56,207 nt of DNA from NCBI RefSeq assembly GCF_019399235.1, contig NZ_JAELVH010000055.1, positions 1-56,207 on the forward strand. The letters run 5' to 3'. Positions 26,985-36,755 of this stretch are shown piece by piece; the first letter of the stretch is position 1; the number at the start of each line of letters is the position of its first letter. A model generated the notes under the pieces. It saw nothing but the letters and a program-made list of their open reading frames with translations, had not been told where the DNA came from and searched no databases. Origin of the DNA: Streptomyces poriferorum. GTDB lineage: Bacteria; Actinomycetota; Actinomycetes; Streptomycetales; Streptomycetaceae. Position numbers and translations under genes: made by a program.

Positions 26985-27686
26985 TCACCGCATTCCGGTG
27001 ACCAGGCCCCGGAGAAACGCGAGATCGACTTCTTCGAGCGATCCGACGACGACCCGGCCGGCGGCCGGTGCGATCGGCGAAACGGACGGCACGGCGACCA
27101 CCCGGCATCCCGCGGCCTCCGCCGCGGCCACGCCGGTCGCGGTGTCCTCGATGACGGCACAGAGCCGGGGGTCGGCCCCGAAGCCGCTCGCGGCCGTGAG
27201 GTAGGGCTCCGGGTGCGGCTTCGTGCGGGTGACCTCGTCGCCCGCGACCGTGAGCGCGAAGTGGTGGCGGCCCACCGAGTCCAGGACCCGGTCGATGATC
27301 CGGCGGTGCGAGGCGGAGACGAGCGCGGTGGGAACCTCGTGTCTCGCGAGCTCGGCGAGCAGCCGGGCCGCTCCCGGCATCAGCGGCACACCGTCGGCGA
27401 TGCGCTTCTCGAAGCGGTCGTTGAGCAGCACGGTCAGTTCGTCGAGGGTGACGTCCGCCCCGGTGACGTCCATGAGGTATCCGGCGCTGCGGGTCATCGG
27501 ACCGCCGACGACGACGTCCTTCCACGCCTCGTCGAGACGGTGTCCCAGATCGGCGAAGACCGACACCTCGGCGTCCCACCAGAAGCCCTCGGTGTCGACC
27601 AGTGTGCCGTCCATGTCGAGGAACACGGCCTGCAGGGCAGCGCCCTCGGCCGTACGGGTCGGGGACGCGGGGATCGTACTGGTCAT
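26985..27686 (-). CDS. HAD-family phosphatase (beta-phosphoglucomutase-like)
   Basis: A 233-residue haloacid dehalogenase hydrolase with all four motifs: DMDGTLVDT, the Ser/Thr motif (TALVSASHR), a Lys (TRTKPHPEPY) and the acidic motif (VIEDTATGVAAA). The helical cap is of the subclass I type. It acts on a small phosphorylated metabolite that cannot be named. The ATG at 27686 was chosen for its GAAGGTG site. It lies downstream of metH on the same strand but beyond terminator hairpins. Confidence 0.9.
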   Translation of the reverse strand: MTSTIPASPTRTAEGAALQAVFLDMDGTLVDTEGFWWDAEVSVFADLGHRLDEAWKDVVVGGPMTRSAGYLMDVTGADVTLDELTVLLNDRFEKRIADGVPLMPGAARLLAELARHEVPTALVSASHRRIIDRVLDSVGRHHFALTVAGDEVTRTKPHPEPYLTAASGFGADPRLCAVIEDTATGVAAAEAAGCRVVAVPSVSPIAPAAGRVVVGSLEEVDLAFLRGLVTGMR

Positions 27687-27713
27687 CCGGCACACCTTCC
27701 ATGAGGGACGAGA

Positions 27714-27768
27714 AGGCCGGCCGCCTTTCCCGGAGGAGGGCGACCGGCCTGCACTGGACCGACCAGTG
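27714..27768 (-). terminator. Twin hairpins after metH
   Basis: Two hairpins in a row downstream of the metH stop: CACTGG-ACCGA-CCAGTG (27752-27768), then an AGGCCGG...CCGGCCT stem continuing through CGCC/GGCG with one mismatch (27714-27750). They separate metH from the HAD gene. Confidence 0.65.
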
Positions 27769-27804
27769 TACGACTCGTGCTGCTACCGCGCGTCGAACGG
27801 AGTC

Positions 27805-30800
27805 CTACCGCGCGTTGAAGTACTTGGCTTCGGGGTGGTGGATGACGATCGCGTCGGTGGACTGCTCGGGGTGGAGCTGGAACTCCTCCGACAGGTGGAC
27901 CCCGATCCGCTCGGGCTGGAGCAGGTCGGCGATCTTCGCCCGGTCCTCCAGGTCCGGGCACGCACCGTAACCGAGGGAGAAGCGCGCGCCGCGGTACTTG
28001 AGCGCGAACATGTCCTCGACGTCGGCCGGGTCGTCACCCGCGAAGCCGAGCTCGGAGCGGACCCGGGCGTGCCAGTACTCGGCGAGTGCCTCGGCGAGCT
28101 GGACGGACAGGCCGTGCAGCTCCAGGTAGTCGCGGTAGGAGTTGGCTTCGAAGAGCTTGGCGGTCTCGCCGCCGATCTTCGAGCCGACGGTGACGACCTG
28201 GAGGCCGATGACGTCCGTCTCGCCGGACTCCTCGGGGCGGAAGAAGTCCGCGAGACACAGGCGGCGGCCGCGGCGCTGGCGCGGGAAGGTGAAGCGGGTG
28301 CGCTCGGAGCCGTCCTCGTGGAGCAGGATCAGGTCGTCGCCCTTGGAGACGCAGGGGTAGTAGCCGTGGACGACCGCTGCTTCGAGGAGGTTCTCGGTGT
28401 GCAGCTTGTCGAGCCAGCCGCGCAGGTGCGGGCGGCCCTCGGTCTCGACCAGTTCCTCGTACGTCGGTCCGTCACCGGCCCTGGCCTGCTTGAGGCCCCA
28501 CTGGCCCTTGAAGAGCGCGCCCTCGTCGAGCCAGGAGGCGTACTCCTTGAGCTGGATGCCCTTGACGACGCGGCTGCCCCAGAACGGCGGGGTGGGGACG
28601 GGGTTGTCGATGGAGACGTCGGAGCGCACGCCCTCCTCCGGCTCCTCGACCTCCAGCACGGCCGTGTCGCGCTTGGGCACACGGCGCTGCTTCAGTTCGG
28701 GGAGGACCGCGCCCGGAACACCGCGCTTGACCCCGATGAGCGCGTCCATCAGGCGCAGGCCCTCGAAGGCGTCGCGGGCGTAGCGGACCTCGCCCTCGTA
28801 GATCTCGTGGAGGTCCTGTTCGACGTAGGCGCGGGTCAGGGCGGCGCCGCCCAGGATGACCGGGTACTCGGCGGCCAGCTTGCGCTGGTTGAGCTCCTGG
28901 AGGTTCTCCTTCATGATCACGGTGGACTTGACCAGGAGACCTGACATGCCGATGACGTCGGCGCGGTGCTCGTCCGCGGCTTCCAGGATCGCGGAGACGG
29001 GCTGCTTGATGCCGATGTTGACGACGTTGTAGCCGTTGTTGGACAGGATGATGTCGACGAGGTTCTTGCCGATGTCGTGGACGTCGCCGCGGACCGTGGC
29101 CAGCACGATGGTGCCCTTGCCCTCGGCGTCGGACTTCTCCATGTGCGGTTCCAGGTGGGCCACCGCGGTCTTCATGACCTCGGCGGACTGGAGCACGAAC
29201 GGCAGCTGCATCTGGCCGGAGCCGAAGAGCTCGCCGACGACCTTCATGCCTTCCAGCAGGGTGTCGTTGACGATGTCCAGAGCCGGACGGGTCTGCAGGG
29301 CCTCGTCGAGGTCGGCCTCCAGGCCCTTCTTCTCGCCGTCGATGATCCGGCGCTGGAGGCGCTCGTCGAGCGGCAGGGCGAGGAGTTCCTCGGCCTTGCC
29401 CTCCTTCATCGACTTCATGTTGACGCCCTCGAACAGCTCCATGAGCCGCTGCAACGGGTCATAGCCCTCGGCGCGGCGGTCGTAGACCAGGTCATGGGCG
29501 ACCTTGACCTGCTCCTCGTCCAGGCGGGCGATCGGAAGGATCTTCGACGCGTGCACGATCGCGGAGTCGAGACCGGCCTTGACGCACTCGTCGAGGAAGA
29601 CGGAGTTCAGGACGACACGGGCGGCCGGGTTGAGGCCGAAGGAGATGTTCGACAGGCCCAGCGTCGTCTGGACGTCGGGGTGGCGCTTCTTCAGCTCGCG
29701 AATGGCCTCGATGGTGGCGATGCCGTCCTTGCGGGACTCCTCCTGCCCGGTGCAGATGGTGAAGGTGAGGCAGTCGATGAGGATGTCCGACTCCTGGATG
29801 CCCCAGTTGCCGGTGAGGTCCTCGATGAGCCGCTCCGCGATGGCGACCTTGTGCTCGGCGGTGCGGGCCTGGCCCTCCTCGTCGATCGTCAGGGCGATCA
29901 GCGCGGCGCCGTGCTCGGCGGCGAGCCGGGTGACCTGGACGAAGCGCGACTCGGGGCCGTCGCCGTCCTCGTAGTTGACCGAGTTCAGGACCGCGCGCCC
30001 GCCGAGCTTCTCCAGACCGGCCCGCAGCACGGGCAGCTCGGTGGAGTCCAGCACGATCGGCAGGGTGGAGGCCGTGGCGAACCGTCCGGCCAGCTCCTTC
30101 ATGTCGGCGACACCGTCGCGGCCGACGTAGTCCACACACAGGTCGAGCATGTGCGCGCCCTCGCGGATCTGGTCGCGGGCCATCTCCACACAGTCGTCCC
30201 AGCGGGCCTCCAGCATGGCCTCGCGGAACTTCTTCGACCCGTTGGCGTTCGTACGCTCACCGATCGCGAGGTACGAGGTGTCCTGGCGGAACGGCACGGT
30301 CTGGTAGAGCGAGGCGGCGCCGGGCTCGGGGCGCGGGTCGCGGACAGCGGGGGTGAGGTCGCGGGCCCGCTCGACGACCTGGCGCAGGTGCTCGGGCGTC
30401 GTACCGCAGCAGCCCCCGATCAGGGACAGGCCGTAGTCGGTCACGAAGGCTTCCTGCGCGTCCGCGAGCCCCTCGGGCCCGAGCGGGAAGTGCGCGCCGT
30501 CCTTGGTCAGCACGGGCAGGCCCGCGTTCGGCATGCACATCAGCGGGGTACGCGAGTGCCGGGCCAGATAGCGCAGGTGCTCGCTCATCTCGGCCGGGCC
30601 CGTCGAGCAGTTCAGCCCGATCAGGTCGATGCCCAGCGGCTCCAGGGCGGTCAGCGCGGCGCCGATCTCCGAGCCGAGCAGCATGACGCCGGTCGTCTCG
30701 AAGGCGAGCGAGCAGATCAGCGGCACGTCGATGCCCAGGGCGTCCATCGCCCGGCGCGCGCCGATGAGGCTGGACTTCGTCTGCAGCAGGTCCTGCGTGG

Positions 30801-31317
30801 TCTCCACGATGAGGGCGTCGGCGCCGCCGGCGAGCAGGCCCTCGGCGTTCTGCTGGTAACCGTCCCGCAGCACGTCGTACGCGATGTGGCCGAGCGAGGG
30901 CAGCTTGGTGCCGGGGCCCACGGAGCCGAGGACCCAGCGCTGGCGGCCGTCCTTCGCGGTGAACTCGTCGGCGACCTCGCGGGCGATGCGCGCGCCCGCC
31001 TCGGAAAGCTCGACGATCCGGTCGGCGATCTCGTATTCGTTGGCCGCCGAGTGGTTCGCGCCGAAGGTGTTCGTCTCCACGCAGTCCACGCCGACGGCGA
31101 AGTACTCCTCGTGCACCGAGCGCACGATGTCGGGGCGCGTGACGTTCAGGATCTCGTTGCAGCCTTCGAGGTTCTCGAAGTCCTCGAGCGTGGGGTCCTG
31201 TGCCTGGAGCATGGTGCCCATGGCACCGTCGGCCACCACGACTCGGGTGGCGAGCGCCTCACGGAGGGCTGCGGCTCGGTTCCGGCTGTCGGCGGAAGGG
31301 GTCGGCGACGAGGCCAT
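27805..31317 (-). CDS. metH: Cobalamin-dependent methionine synthase MetH
   Basis: A 1170-residue enzyme that moves a methyl group from methyltetrahydrofolate to homocysteine. In order: homocysteine domain with zinc cysteines (GLNCSTGP, GGCCGTTPEH), pterin domain (NANGSKKFREAM; DLCVDYVGRDG), cobalamin cap, cobalamin domain with the axial His in DVHDIGKNLV, and the SAM reactivation domain at the C-terminus. The ATG at 31317 has an AGGGAG site; the open frame continues upstream but is not coding-like. Divergent from gylR. I see no SAM or cobalamin riboswitch in the leader. Confidence 0.97.
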   Translation of the reverse strand: MASSPTPSADSRNRAAALREALATRVVVADGAMGTMLQAQDPTLEDFENLEGCNEILNVTRPDIVRSVHEEYFAVGVDCVETNTFGANHSAANEYEIADRIVELSEAGARIAREVADEFTAKDGRQRWVLGSVGPGTKLPSLGHIAYDVLRDGYQQNAEGLLAGGADALIVETTQDLLQTKSSLIGARRAMDALGIDVPLICSLAFETTGVMLLGSEIGAALTALEPLGIDLIGLNCSTGPAEMSEHLRYLARHSRTPLMCMPNAGLPVLTKDGAHFPLGPEGLADAQEAFVTDYGLSLIGGCCGTTPEHLRQVVERARDLTPAVRDPRPEPGAASLYQTVPFRQDTSYLAIGERTNANGSKKFREAMLEARWDDCVEMARDQIREGAHMLDLCVDYVGRDGVADMKELAGRFATASTLPIVLDSTELPVLRAGLEKLGGRAVLNSVNYEDGDGPESRFVQVTRLAAEHGAALIALTIDEEGQARTAEHKVAIAERLIEDLTGNWGIQESDILIDCLTFTICTGQEESRKDGIATIEAIRELKKRHPDVQTTLGLSNISFGLNPAARVVLNSVFLDECVKAGLDSAIVHASKILPIARLDEEQVKVAHDLVYDRRAEGYDPLQRLMELFEGVNMKSMKEGKAEELLALPLDERLQRRIIDGEKKGLEADLDEALQTRPALDIVNDTLLEGMKVVGELFGSGQMQLPFVLQSAEVMKTAVAHLEPHMEKSDAEGKGTIVLATVRGDVHDIGKNLVDIILSNNGYNVVNIGIKQPVSAILEAADEHRADVIGMSGLLVKSTVIMKENLQELNQRKLAAEYPVILGGAALTRAYVEQDLHEIYEGEVRYARDAFEGLRLMDALIGVKRGVPGAVLPELKQRRVPKRDTAVLEVEEPEEGVRSDVSIDNPVPTPPFWGSRVVKGIQLKEYASWLDEGALFKGQWGLKQARAGDGPTYEELVETEGRPHLRGWLDKLHTENLLEAAVVHGYYPCVSKGDDLILLHEDGSERTRFTFPRQRRGRRLCLADFFRPEESGETDVIGLQVVTVGSKIGGETAKLFEANSYRDYLELHGLSVQLAEALAEYWHARVRSELGFAGDDPADVEDMFALKYRGARFSLGYGACPDLEDRAKIADLLQPERIGVHLSEEFQLHPEQSTDAIVIHHPEAKYFNAR

Positions 31318-31522
31318 GGATGTACTCCCTGGGATGCGACGGCTGTCGGCTTTGCGGCTTCGGCGGAAGGCGCACCCGGCCAGGGTAGCCGGGCGGCGTC
31401 CCGGGCGGTCACTCTGTCCCACGAATCGGACTGCATGCTGTTCAGGCGTTCGTCCGGGGTGTCGGAGTGCCGCAGAATTCTCTTGCGATCGAGCATGGGT
31501 CGGCATCGACCGATACTGTTCA

Positions 31523-31534
31523 GCATTGTCGAAC
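31523..31534 (+). promoter_or_regulatory. Candidate GylR operator before gylR
   Basis: GCATTGTCGAAC, preceded by GTTCA to form a GTTC...GAAC inverted pair. The same 12-mer occurs upstream of glpF. It lies 23 bases upstream of the gylR ATG, a good place for autoregulation. Confidence 0.5.
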
Positions 31535-31556
31535 CAAGGTGGAGGAGTACGGCGCG

Positions 31557-32321
31557 ATGGCCAAGAACATCCAGTCGCTGGAGCGGGCGGCGGCGATGCT
31601 GCGTCTGCTGGCGGGCGGCGAGCGGCGGCTGGGACTGTCCGACATCGCTTCCTCCCTGGGCCTGGCCAAGGGCACCGCGCACGGAATCCTGCGCACCCTC
31701 CAGCACGAGGGCTTCGTCGAGCAGGACGCAGCGTCCGGGCGCTACCAGCTGGGGGCCGAGCTGCTGCGGCTGGGCAACAGCTATCTGGACGTCCACGAGC
31801 TGCGGGCCCGGGCGCTGGTCTGGACGGACGACCTGGCCCGTTCCAGCGGCGAGAGCACCCACCTGGGCGTTCTGCACCAGCAGGGCGTACTGATCGTCCA
31901 CCACGTCTTCCGGCCCGACGACAGCCGCCAGGTCCTGGAGGTCGGGGCCATGCAGCCGCTGCACTCCACAGCCCTGGGCAAGGTCCTCTCGGCCTACGAC
32001 CCGGTGGCCCACACGGAGGCCCTGGAGGCCGAGCGGCAGTCCTTCACGCCCCGCACGGTCACCGATCCGGAGGAGTTCGAGTCGATGCTCGACCTGACCC
32101 GCGCGCGGGGCTGGGCGGCCGACGTGGAGGAGACCTGGGAGGGCGTGGCCGCGGTGGCCGCCCCCATCCACGACCGGCGCCGGATGCCGGTGGGAGCCGT
32201 GGCCGTGACCGGCGCGGTGGAGCGGGTGTGCGCGGACGGGGAGCTGCGGCCGGAGCTGGTGGCGGCGGTACGGGACTGCGCCCGCGCGGTCTCCCGGGAT
32301 CTGGGCGCCAGGCGCTTCTGA
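31557..32321 (+). CDS. gylR: IclR-family regulator GylR of the glycerol operon
   Basis: A 254-residue IclR protein. The N-terminal winged helix reads LSDIASSLGLAKGTAHGIL, and the effector domain contains PLHSTALGKVL and the EEFESMLDLTRARGWA stretch. In S. coelicolor gylR lies directly before the glycerol operon, represses it and is relieved by glycerol or glycerol-3-phosphate; the same is inferred from identical order here. ATG with a GGAGGAG site. A shared 12-mer in both leaders is the likely operator. Confidence 0.94.
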   Translation: MAKNIQSLERAAAMLRLLAGGERRLGLSDIASSLGLAKGTAHGILRTLQHEGFVEQDAASGRYQLGAELLRLGNSYLDVHELRARALVWTDDLARSSGESTHLGVLHQQGVLIVHHVFRPDDSRQVLEVGAMQPLHSTALGKVLSAYDPVAHTEALEAERQSFTPRTVTDPEEFESMLDLTRARGWAADVEETWEGVAAVAAPIHDRRRMPVGAVAVTGAVERVCADGELRPELVAAVRDCARAVSRDLGARRF

Positions 32322-32370
32322 TCATCCTGCGGGATCATCGGTAACGATCGAGTTATAGAACACACACCCC

Positions 32371-32399
32371 TTGACGCCCCATTCACCTGGGGGAAACAC
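32371..32399 (+). promoter_or_regulatory. Candidate glpF operon promoter
   Basis: TTGACG at 32371-32376, with AAACAC 17 bases further on as a weak -10. It lies between gylR and glpF, upstream of the shared operator motif. Spacing is right, but the -10 is a poor match. Confidence 0.35.
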
Positions 32400-32415
32400 T
32401 GCCGTTCATCGGTCG

Positions 32416-32450
32416 GCATTGTCGAACGCCTAACGGAAATACGCGTTAGG
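32416..32450 (+). promoter_or_regulatory. Candidate GylR operator and palindrome before glpF
   Basis: GCATTGTCGAAC (32416-32427) repeats the sequence found before gylR and again has an upstream GTTC. Immediately after it comes the inverted repeat CCTAACG / CGTTAGG with an eight-base spacer (32429-32450). The pair fits glycerol-responsive control of glpFKD. Confidence 0.5.
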
Positions 32451-32551
32451 GTGTGGCAGAGCCAAGGCCGGCAACGCCCTCACATGAGGGCGCGGACCAC
32501 CGGAGGGACCCGGGGTTCGGCTTCCCTGGACGAAGGACAAAGGAGTCGCGG

Positions 32552-33343
32552 GTGTCCAGCTCCGACATCTTCATCGGCGAGACCATCGGTACCGCCGTAC
32601 TCATCCTGCTCGGCGGCGGTGTCTGTGCCGCCGTCACGCTCAAGCGCTCGAAGGCGCAGAACGCCGGCTGGCTCGCCGTCACCTTCGGGTGGGGTTTCGC
32701 TGTGCTCACCGGCGCCTACATGGTCGGCGGCGTATCCGGAGCGCACCTCAACCCGGCTGTCACCATCGGTCTGGCGATCGAGGGCGGCACCAAGTGGAGT
32801 GACGTACCGCTCTATCTCGTCTCCGAACTGTTCGGCGCGATGATCGGCGCGGTGCTGGTCTGGCTCGCCTACTACGGACAGTTCCGGGCCCATCTCACCG
32901 ATCCGGAGATCCTGAGCGCCCATACGGGTGAGGAGGGCATGGTCGACAAGGCCGCGGCCCCCAAGGCCGGACCGGTGCTCGGCGTGTTCTCCACGGGTCC
33001 CGAGATCCGTAACGCCGTGCAGAACGTCTTCACCGAGATCATCGCCACGATGGTGCTGGTCCTGGCGATCCTCACGCAGGGCCTCAACAACGACGGCAAC
33101 GGGATCGGCACGCTCGGCGCGCTGATCACCGCGCTGGTGGTCGTGTCCATCGGTCTCTCGCTCGGCGGCCCGACGGGCTACGCGATCAACCCGGTTCGCG
33201 ACCTCGGTCCGCGTATCGTGCACGCGCTGCTTCCGCTGCCGAACAAGGGCGGATCCGACTGGGGCTACGCCTGGATCCCCGTCGTCGGACCGCTCGTCGG
33301 CGGCGCACTCGCGGGCGGGCTCTACAACCTCGCCTTCGCGTGA
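32552..33343 (+). CDS. glpF: Glycerol uptake facilitator GlpF (aquaglyceroporin)
   Basis: A 263-residue MIP-family channel with six membrane spans, letting glycerol diffuse inward. The first selectivity loop is SGAHLNPAV (NPA 67-69); the second reads [10 protein letters not shown] (NPV 213-215), with Val replacing the usual Ala while the Arg-Asp that follows is kept. The GTG was chosen for its AAAGGAG site. First structural gene of the glycerol operon, followed by glpK after 56 bases. Confidence 0.95.
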   Translation: MSSSDIFIGETIGTAVLILLGGGVCAAVTLKRSKAQNAGWLAVTFGWGFAVLTGAYMVGGVSGAHLNPAVTIGLAIEGGTKWSDVPLYLVSELFGAMIGAVLVWLAYYGQFRAHLTDPEILSAHTGEEGMVDKAAAPKAGPVLGVFSTGPEIRNAVQNVFTEIIATMVLVLAILTQGLNNDGNGIGTLGALITALVVVSIGLSLGGPTGYAINPVRDLGPRIVHALLPLPNKGGSDWGYAWIPVVGPLVGGALAGGLYNLAFA

Positions 33344-33399
33344 ACCGCAGGGTTCACAGCCGTCACCCCCACGACCACACAGACTTCCGGGAGCACACC

Positions 33400-34941
33400 G
33401 TGACCGACGCACACACCACCGGCACCCACGGCACCGGGCCGTTCATCGCGGCCATCGACCAGGGCACCACCTCCAGCCGCTGCATCGTCTTCGACAAGGA
33501 CGGCCGGATCGTCTCCGTTGACCAGAAGGAGCACGAGCAGATCTTCCCGAAGCCGGGCTGGGTCGAGCACGACGCGACCGAGATCTGGGAGAACGTCCAG
33601 AAGGTCGTGGCGAGCGCCATCGTCAAGGCCGGCATCACCGCCGCCGACGTGAAGGCGATCGGTATCACCAACCAGCGCGAGACCACGCTGCTCTGGGACA
33701 AGCACACCGGTGAGCCCGTCCACAACGCCCTCGTCTGGCAGGACACCCGCACCGACGCGCTCTGCAAGGAGCTCGGCCGCAACGTGGGCCAGGACCGCTT
33801 CCGCCGCGAGACCGGGCTGCCGCTCGCCTCGTACTTCGCCGGTCCCAAGGTCCGCTGGCTGCTCGACAACGTCGAGGGGCTGCGCGAGCGCGCCGAGCGC
33901 GGCGACATCCTCTTCGGCACCATGGACTCCTGGGTCATCTGGAACCTGACCGGCGGCACCGAGGGCGGCGTCCACGTCACCGACGTCACCAACGCCTCGC
34001 GCACCCTGCTGATGAACCTGCACCGCATGGAGTGGGACGACAAGATCCTCGCCTCCATGGACATCCCGGCGGCCCTGCTGCCCGAGATCCGGTCCTCGGC
34101 CGAGGTGTACGGCAACGCCAAGGGCGGTGTGCTCGACGGCGTGCCGGTCGCCTCCGCGCTGGGTGACCAGCAGGCCGCGCTGTTCGGCCAGACGTGTTTC
34201 GCCGAGGGCGAGGCCAAGTCCACGTACGGCACAGGCACCTTCATGCTGATGAACACCGGCGAGACGCCCGTGAACTCCTACAACGGGCTGCTGACCACGG
34301 TCGGCTACCAGATCGGCGACGAGAAGCCGGTCTACGCCCTTGAGGGCTCGATCGCCGTCACCGGTTCGCTGGTGCAGTGGATGCGCGACCAGATGGGCCT
34401 CATCCAGTCCGCGGCCGAGATCGAGACCCTGGCCTCGTCGGTCGAGGACAACGGCGGCGCCTACTTCGTCCCGGCCTTCTCCGGGCTGTTCGCCCCGTAC
34501 TGGCGCCCCGACGCCCGCGGTGTCATCGCCGGTCTCACCCGCTACGTCACCAAGGCGCACATCGCCCGTGCCGTACTGGAGGCGACCGCCTGGCAGACCC
34601 GCGAGATCAGCGACGCGATGACCAAGGACTCCGGCGTGGAGCTGACCGCGCTCAAGGTCGACGGCGGAATGACCTCCAACAACCTGCTGATGCAGACGCT
34701 CGCCGACTTCCTGGACGCACCCGTGGTGCGGCCCATGGTCGCCGAGACCACCTGCCTCGGCGCCGCCTACGCCGCCGGCCTGGCCGTCGGCTTCTGGCCC
34801 GACACCGACGCGCTGCGCGCCAACTGGCGCCGGGCCGCCGAGTGGACCCCCCGCATGGACGCGGACACCCGCGACCGCGAGTACAAGAGCTGGCTCAAGG
34901 CCGTGGAACGGACCATGGGCTGGCTGGACGACGAGGAGTAG
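33400..34941 (+). CDS. glpK: Glycerol kinase GlpK
   Basis: A 513-residue FGGY-family kinase converting glycerol to glycerol-3-phosphate with ATP. Marks include [38 protein letters not shown] and the C-terminal [11 protein letters not shown]. The GTG at 33400 has a GGGAG site and is preferred over an upstream frame. Middle gene of the operon; traps the glycerol brought in by GlpF and supplies GlpD. Confidence 0.96.
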   Translation: MTDAHTTGTHGTGPFIAAIDQGTTSSRCIVFDKDGRIVSVDQKEHEQIFPKPGWVEHDATEIWENVQKVVASAIVKAGITAADVKAIGITNQRETTLLWDKHTGEPVHNALVWQDTRTDALCKELGRNVGQDRFRRETGLPLASYFAGPKVRWLLDNVEGLRERAERGDILFGTMDSWVIWNLTGGTEGGVHVTDVTNASRTLLMNLHRMEWDDKILASMDIPAALLPEIRSSAEVYGNAKGGVLDGVPVASALGDQQAALFGQTCFAEGEAKSTYGTGTFMLMNTGETPVNSYNGLLTTVGYQIGDEKPVYALEGSIAVTGSLVQWMRDQMGLIQSAAEIETLASSVEDNGGAYFVPAFSGLFAPYWRPDARGVIAGLTRYVTKAHIARAVLEATAWQTREISDAMTKDSGVELTALKVDGGMTSNNLLMQTLADFLDAPVVRPMVAETTCLGAAYAAGLAVGFWPDTDALRANWRRAAEWTPRMDADTRDREYKSWLKAVERTMGWLDDEE

Positions 34942-34947
34942 ACAAAC

Positions 34948-36561
34948 ATGACCACCCTGCAGAGCGTCCCCGCCCTCGGGACGCACCCGGCCTCCGGCTC
35001 CCTTCCGAGCCGCGCCGAGACACGGGAGCAGCTCTCCAAGGCGACGTACGACCTCCTGGTGATCGGTGGCGGCATTCTGGGCATCTCCACCGCCTGGCAC
35101 GCCGCGCAGTCCGGGCTGCGGGTGGCCCTGGTGGACGCCGGCGACTTCGCCGGCGCCACCTCCTCCGCCTCCTCCAAACTGCTCCATGGCGGTCTGCGCT
35201 ACCTGCAGACCGGCGCGGTGAAGCTGGTCGCGGAGAACCACTTCGAGCGACGTGCGGTCTCGCGTCAGGTGGCCCCGCACCTGGCCAATCCGCTCACCTT
35301 CTACCTCCCCGTCTACAAGGGCGGGCCGCACGGCGCGGCGAAGCTCGGCGCGGGCGTGTTCGCGTACTCGGCGCTGTCCGCCTTCGGTGACGGTGTCGGC
35401 CACGTGATCAGCCCGGCGAAGGCGCAGCGCGATGTGCCGGAGCTGCGTACGGACAATCTGAAGGCCGTCGCGGTGTACGGCGACGACCAGATGAACGACG
35501 CGCGGATGGCGCTGATGACGGTCCGCGCGGCCGTCGAGGCGGGGGCGACCGTCCTCAACCACGCGGCGGTGACCGGGCTGCGTTTCACCAGGGGCCGGGT
35601 GACGGGTGCGGACCTGGAGGACCGTACGGACGGCACCGAGTTCGGCGTCACCGCCCGGCTGGTGCTGAACGCCACCGGTCCGTGGGTCGACCACCTGCGG
35701 AAGCTGGAGGACCCGGACGCGGCCCCGTCGATACGTCTGTCCAAGGGCGCGCACCTGGTCCTCAAGCGCACCCGCCCCTGGAAGGCCGCCCTGGCCACGC
35801 CGATCGACAAGTACCGCATCACGTTCGCCCTTCCGTGGGAGGACATGCTGCTGCTCGGTACGACGGACGAGGAGTACGAGGGCGACCCGGCGGACGTCGC
35901 GGTGACCGAGAAGGACACCGCGCAGATCCTGGACGAGGCGGCGTTCTCGATCCGGGACCAGCAGCTCTCGCGCGATCTGATCACGTACTCCTTCGCGGGG
36001 CTGCGGGTGCTGCCGGGCGGGCCCGGTGACACGTCCAAGGCCAAGCGCGAGACGGTGGTGACCGAGGGCCGCGGCGGGATGCTGTCGGTGGCGGGCGGCA
36101 AGTGGACGACGTTCCGCCACATCGGCCGCACGGTGATGAACAAGCTGGCCGCGCTCCCCGGACATCCTCTCGGTGAGGACATGGAGCCGGTCTCGCGGCT
36201 GCCGAGGAAGCTCCCGCTGCCCGGCATCGCCAACCCGAACGCGGTGGCGCACCGGCTGCTGGTCGACGGCGGTACGCCGGGGCCGCGGATGTCCGCCGAC
36301 ACGGCACGGCACCTGGCCACGCACTACGGTTCGCTGTCCTTCGACATCGCCCGGCTGGCCAACGAGAACCCGGAGCTCGCGAAGCGCATCCACCCCGACG
36401 CACCGGAGATCTGGGCGCAGGTCGCCTACGCGCGGGACCACGAGTGGGCCGAGACCGCGGACGACGTGCTGCGGCGCCGTACGACGCTGACGATCCGGGG
36501 CCTGGCGACGGACGAGATCCGGGCCGGCGTCGAGTCGGTGCTGGGCGAGCGGAAGGGCTGA
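34948..36561 (+). CDS. glpD: FAD-dependent glycerol-3-phosphate dehydrogenase GlpD
   Basis: A 537-residue membrane-associated flavoenzyme that oxidises glycerol-3-phosphate to dihydroxyacetone phosphate and passes electrons to quinones. The FAD loop is LLVIGGGILGISTAWHAA, followed by SSKLLHGGLRYLQTG; the C-terminal DAO domain contains TTDEEYEGDP and GGKWTTFRHIG. It starts six bases after the glpK stop, so the genes are translationally close. A strong terminator follows. Confidence 0.96.
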   Translation: MTTLQSVPALGTHPASGSLPSRAETREQLSKATYDLLVIGGGILGISTAWHAAQSGLRVALVDAGDFAGATSSASSKLLHGGLRYLQTGAVKLVAENHFERRAVSRQVAPHLANPLTFYLPVYKGGPHGAAKLGAGVFAYSALSAFGDGVGHVISPAKAQRDVPELRTDNLKAVAVYGDDQMNDARMALMTVRAAVEAGATVLNHAAVTGLRFTRGRVTGADLEDRTDGTEFGVTARLVLNATGPWVDHLRKLEDPDAAPSIRLSKGAHLVLKRTRPWKAALATPIDKYRITFALPWEDMLLLGTTDEEYEGDPADVAVTEKDTAQILDEAAFSIRDQQLSRDLITYSFAGLRVLPGGPGDTSKAKRETVVTEGRGGMLSVAGGKWTTFRHIGRTVMNKLAALPGHPLGEDMEPVSRLPRKLPLPGIANPNAVAHRLLVDGGTPGPRMSADTARHLATHYGSLSFDIARLANENPELAKRIHPDAPEIWAQVAYARDHEWAETADDVLRRRTTLTIRGLATDEIRAGVESVLGERKG

Positions 36562-36568
36562 CCCGGGT

Positions 36569-36605
36569 GAACGGGGGCGGCGTCCGGCGGACGCCGCCCC
36601 CGTTC
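36569..36605 (+). terminator. Terminator of the glycerol operon
   Basis: Perfect 17-base stem (GAACGGGGGCGGCGTCC and complement) with a GGC loop, starting eight bases after the glpD stop. Confidence 0.9.
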
Positions 36606-36717
36606 GCGCGTGCGCCTTTCGGACTCTGCCGCACGGAACCGGACGAAGCGGTTCGGCGTCGCGGCACAGGCAGGGCAAAGGTCGGCCCGAACGGCGCGAC
36701 GGCCCTCCTCGGGGACG

Positions 36718-36746
36718 CATAATGGGTCGATACATCGGATGTCTGG
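36718..36746 (+). promoter_or_regulatory. gntR promoter -10 and candidate GntR operator
   Basis: CATAAT at 36718-36723 is a near-consensus -10. It is followed at 36730-36746 by ATACATCGGATGTCTGG, whose core ACATCGGATGT is an imperfect palindrome. The same core occurs before the fuconate dehydratase operon. Its position at the transcription start fits autorepression. Confidence 0.6.
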
Positions 36747-36755
36747 AGGTCGCCC

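Noticed and set aside
31318..31556. Possible SAM or cobalamin riboswitch in the metH leader
   Set aside because: I looked for the conserved cores and stem signatures of these riboswitches and found none; the gap is short and shared with gylR.
28966..31893. A 975-residue plus-strand open frame across metH
   Set aside because: It is the antisense shadow of metH; composition is Val/Asp/Gly/Leu-rich and repetitive, and it runs out of frame into gylR.
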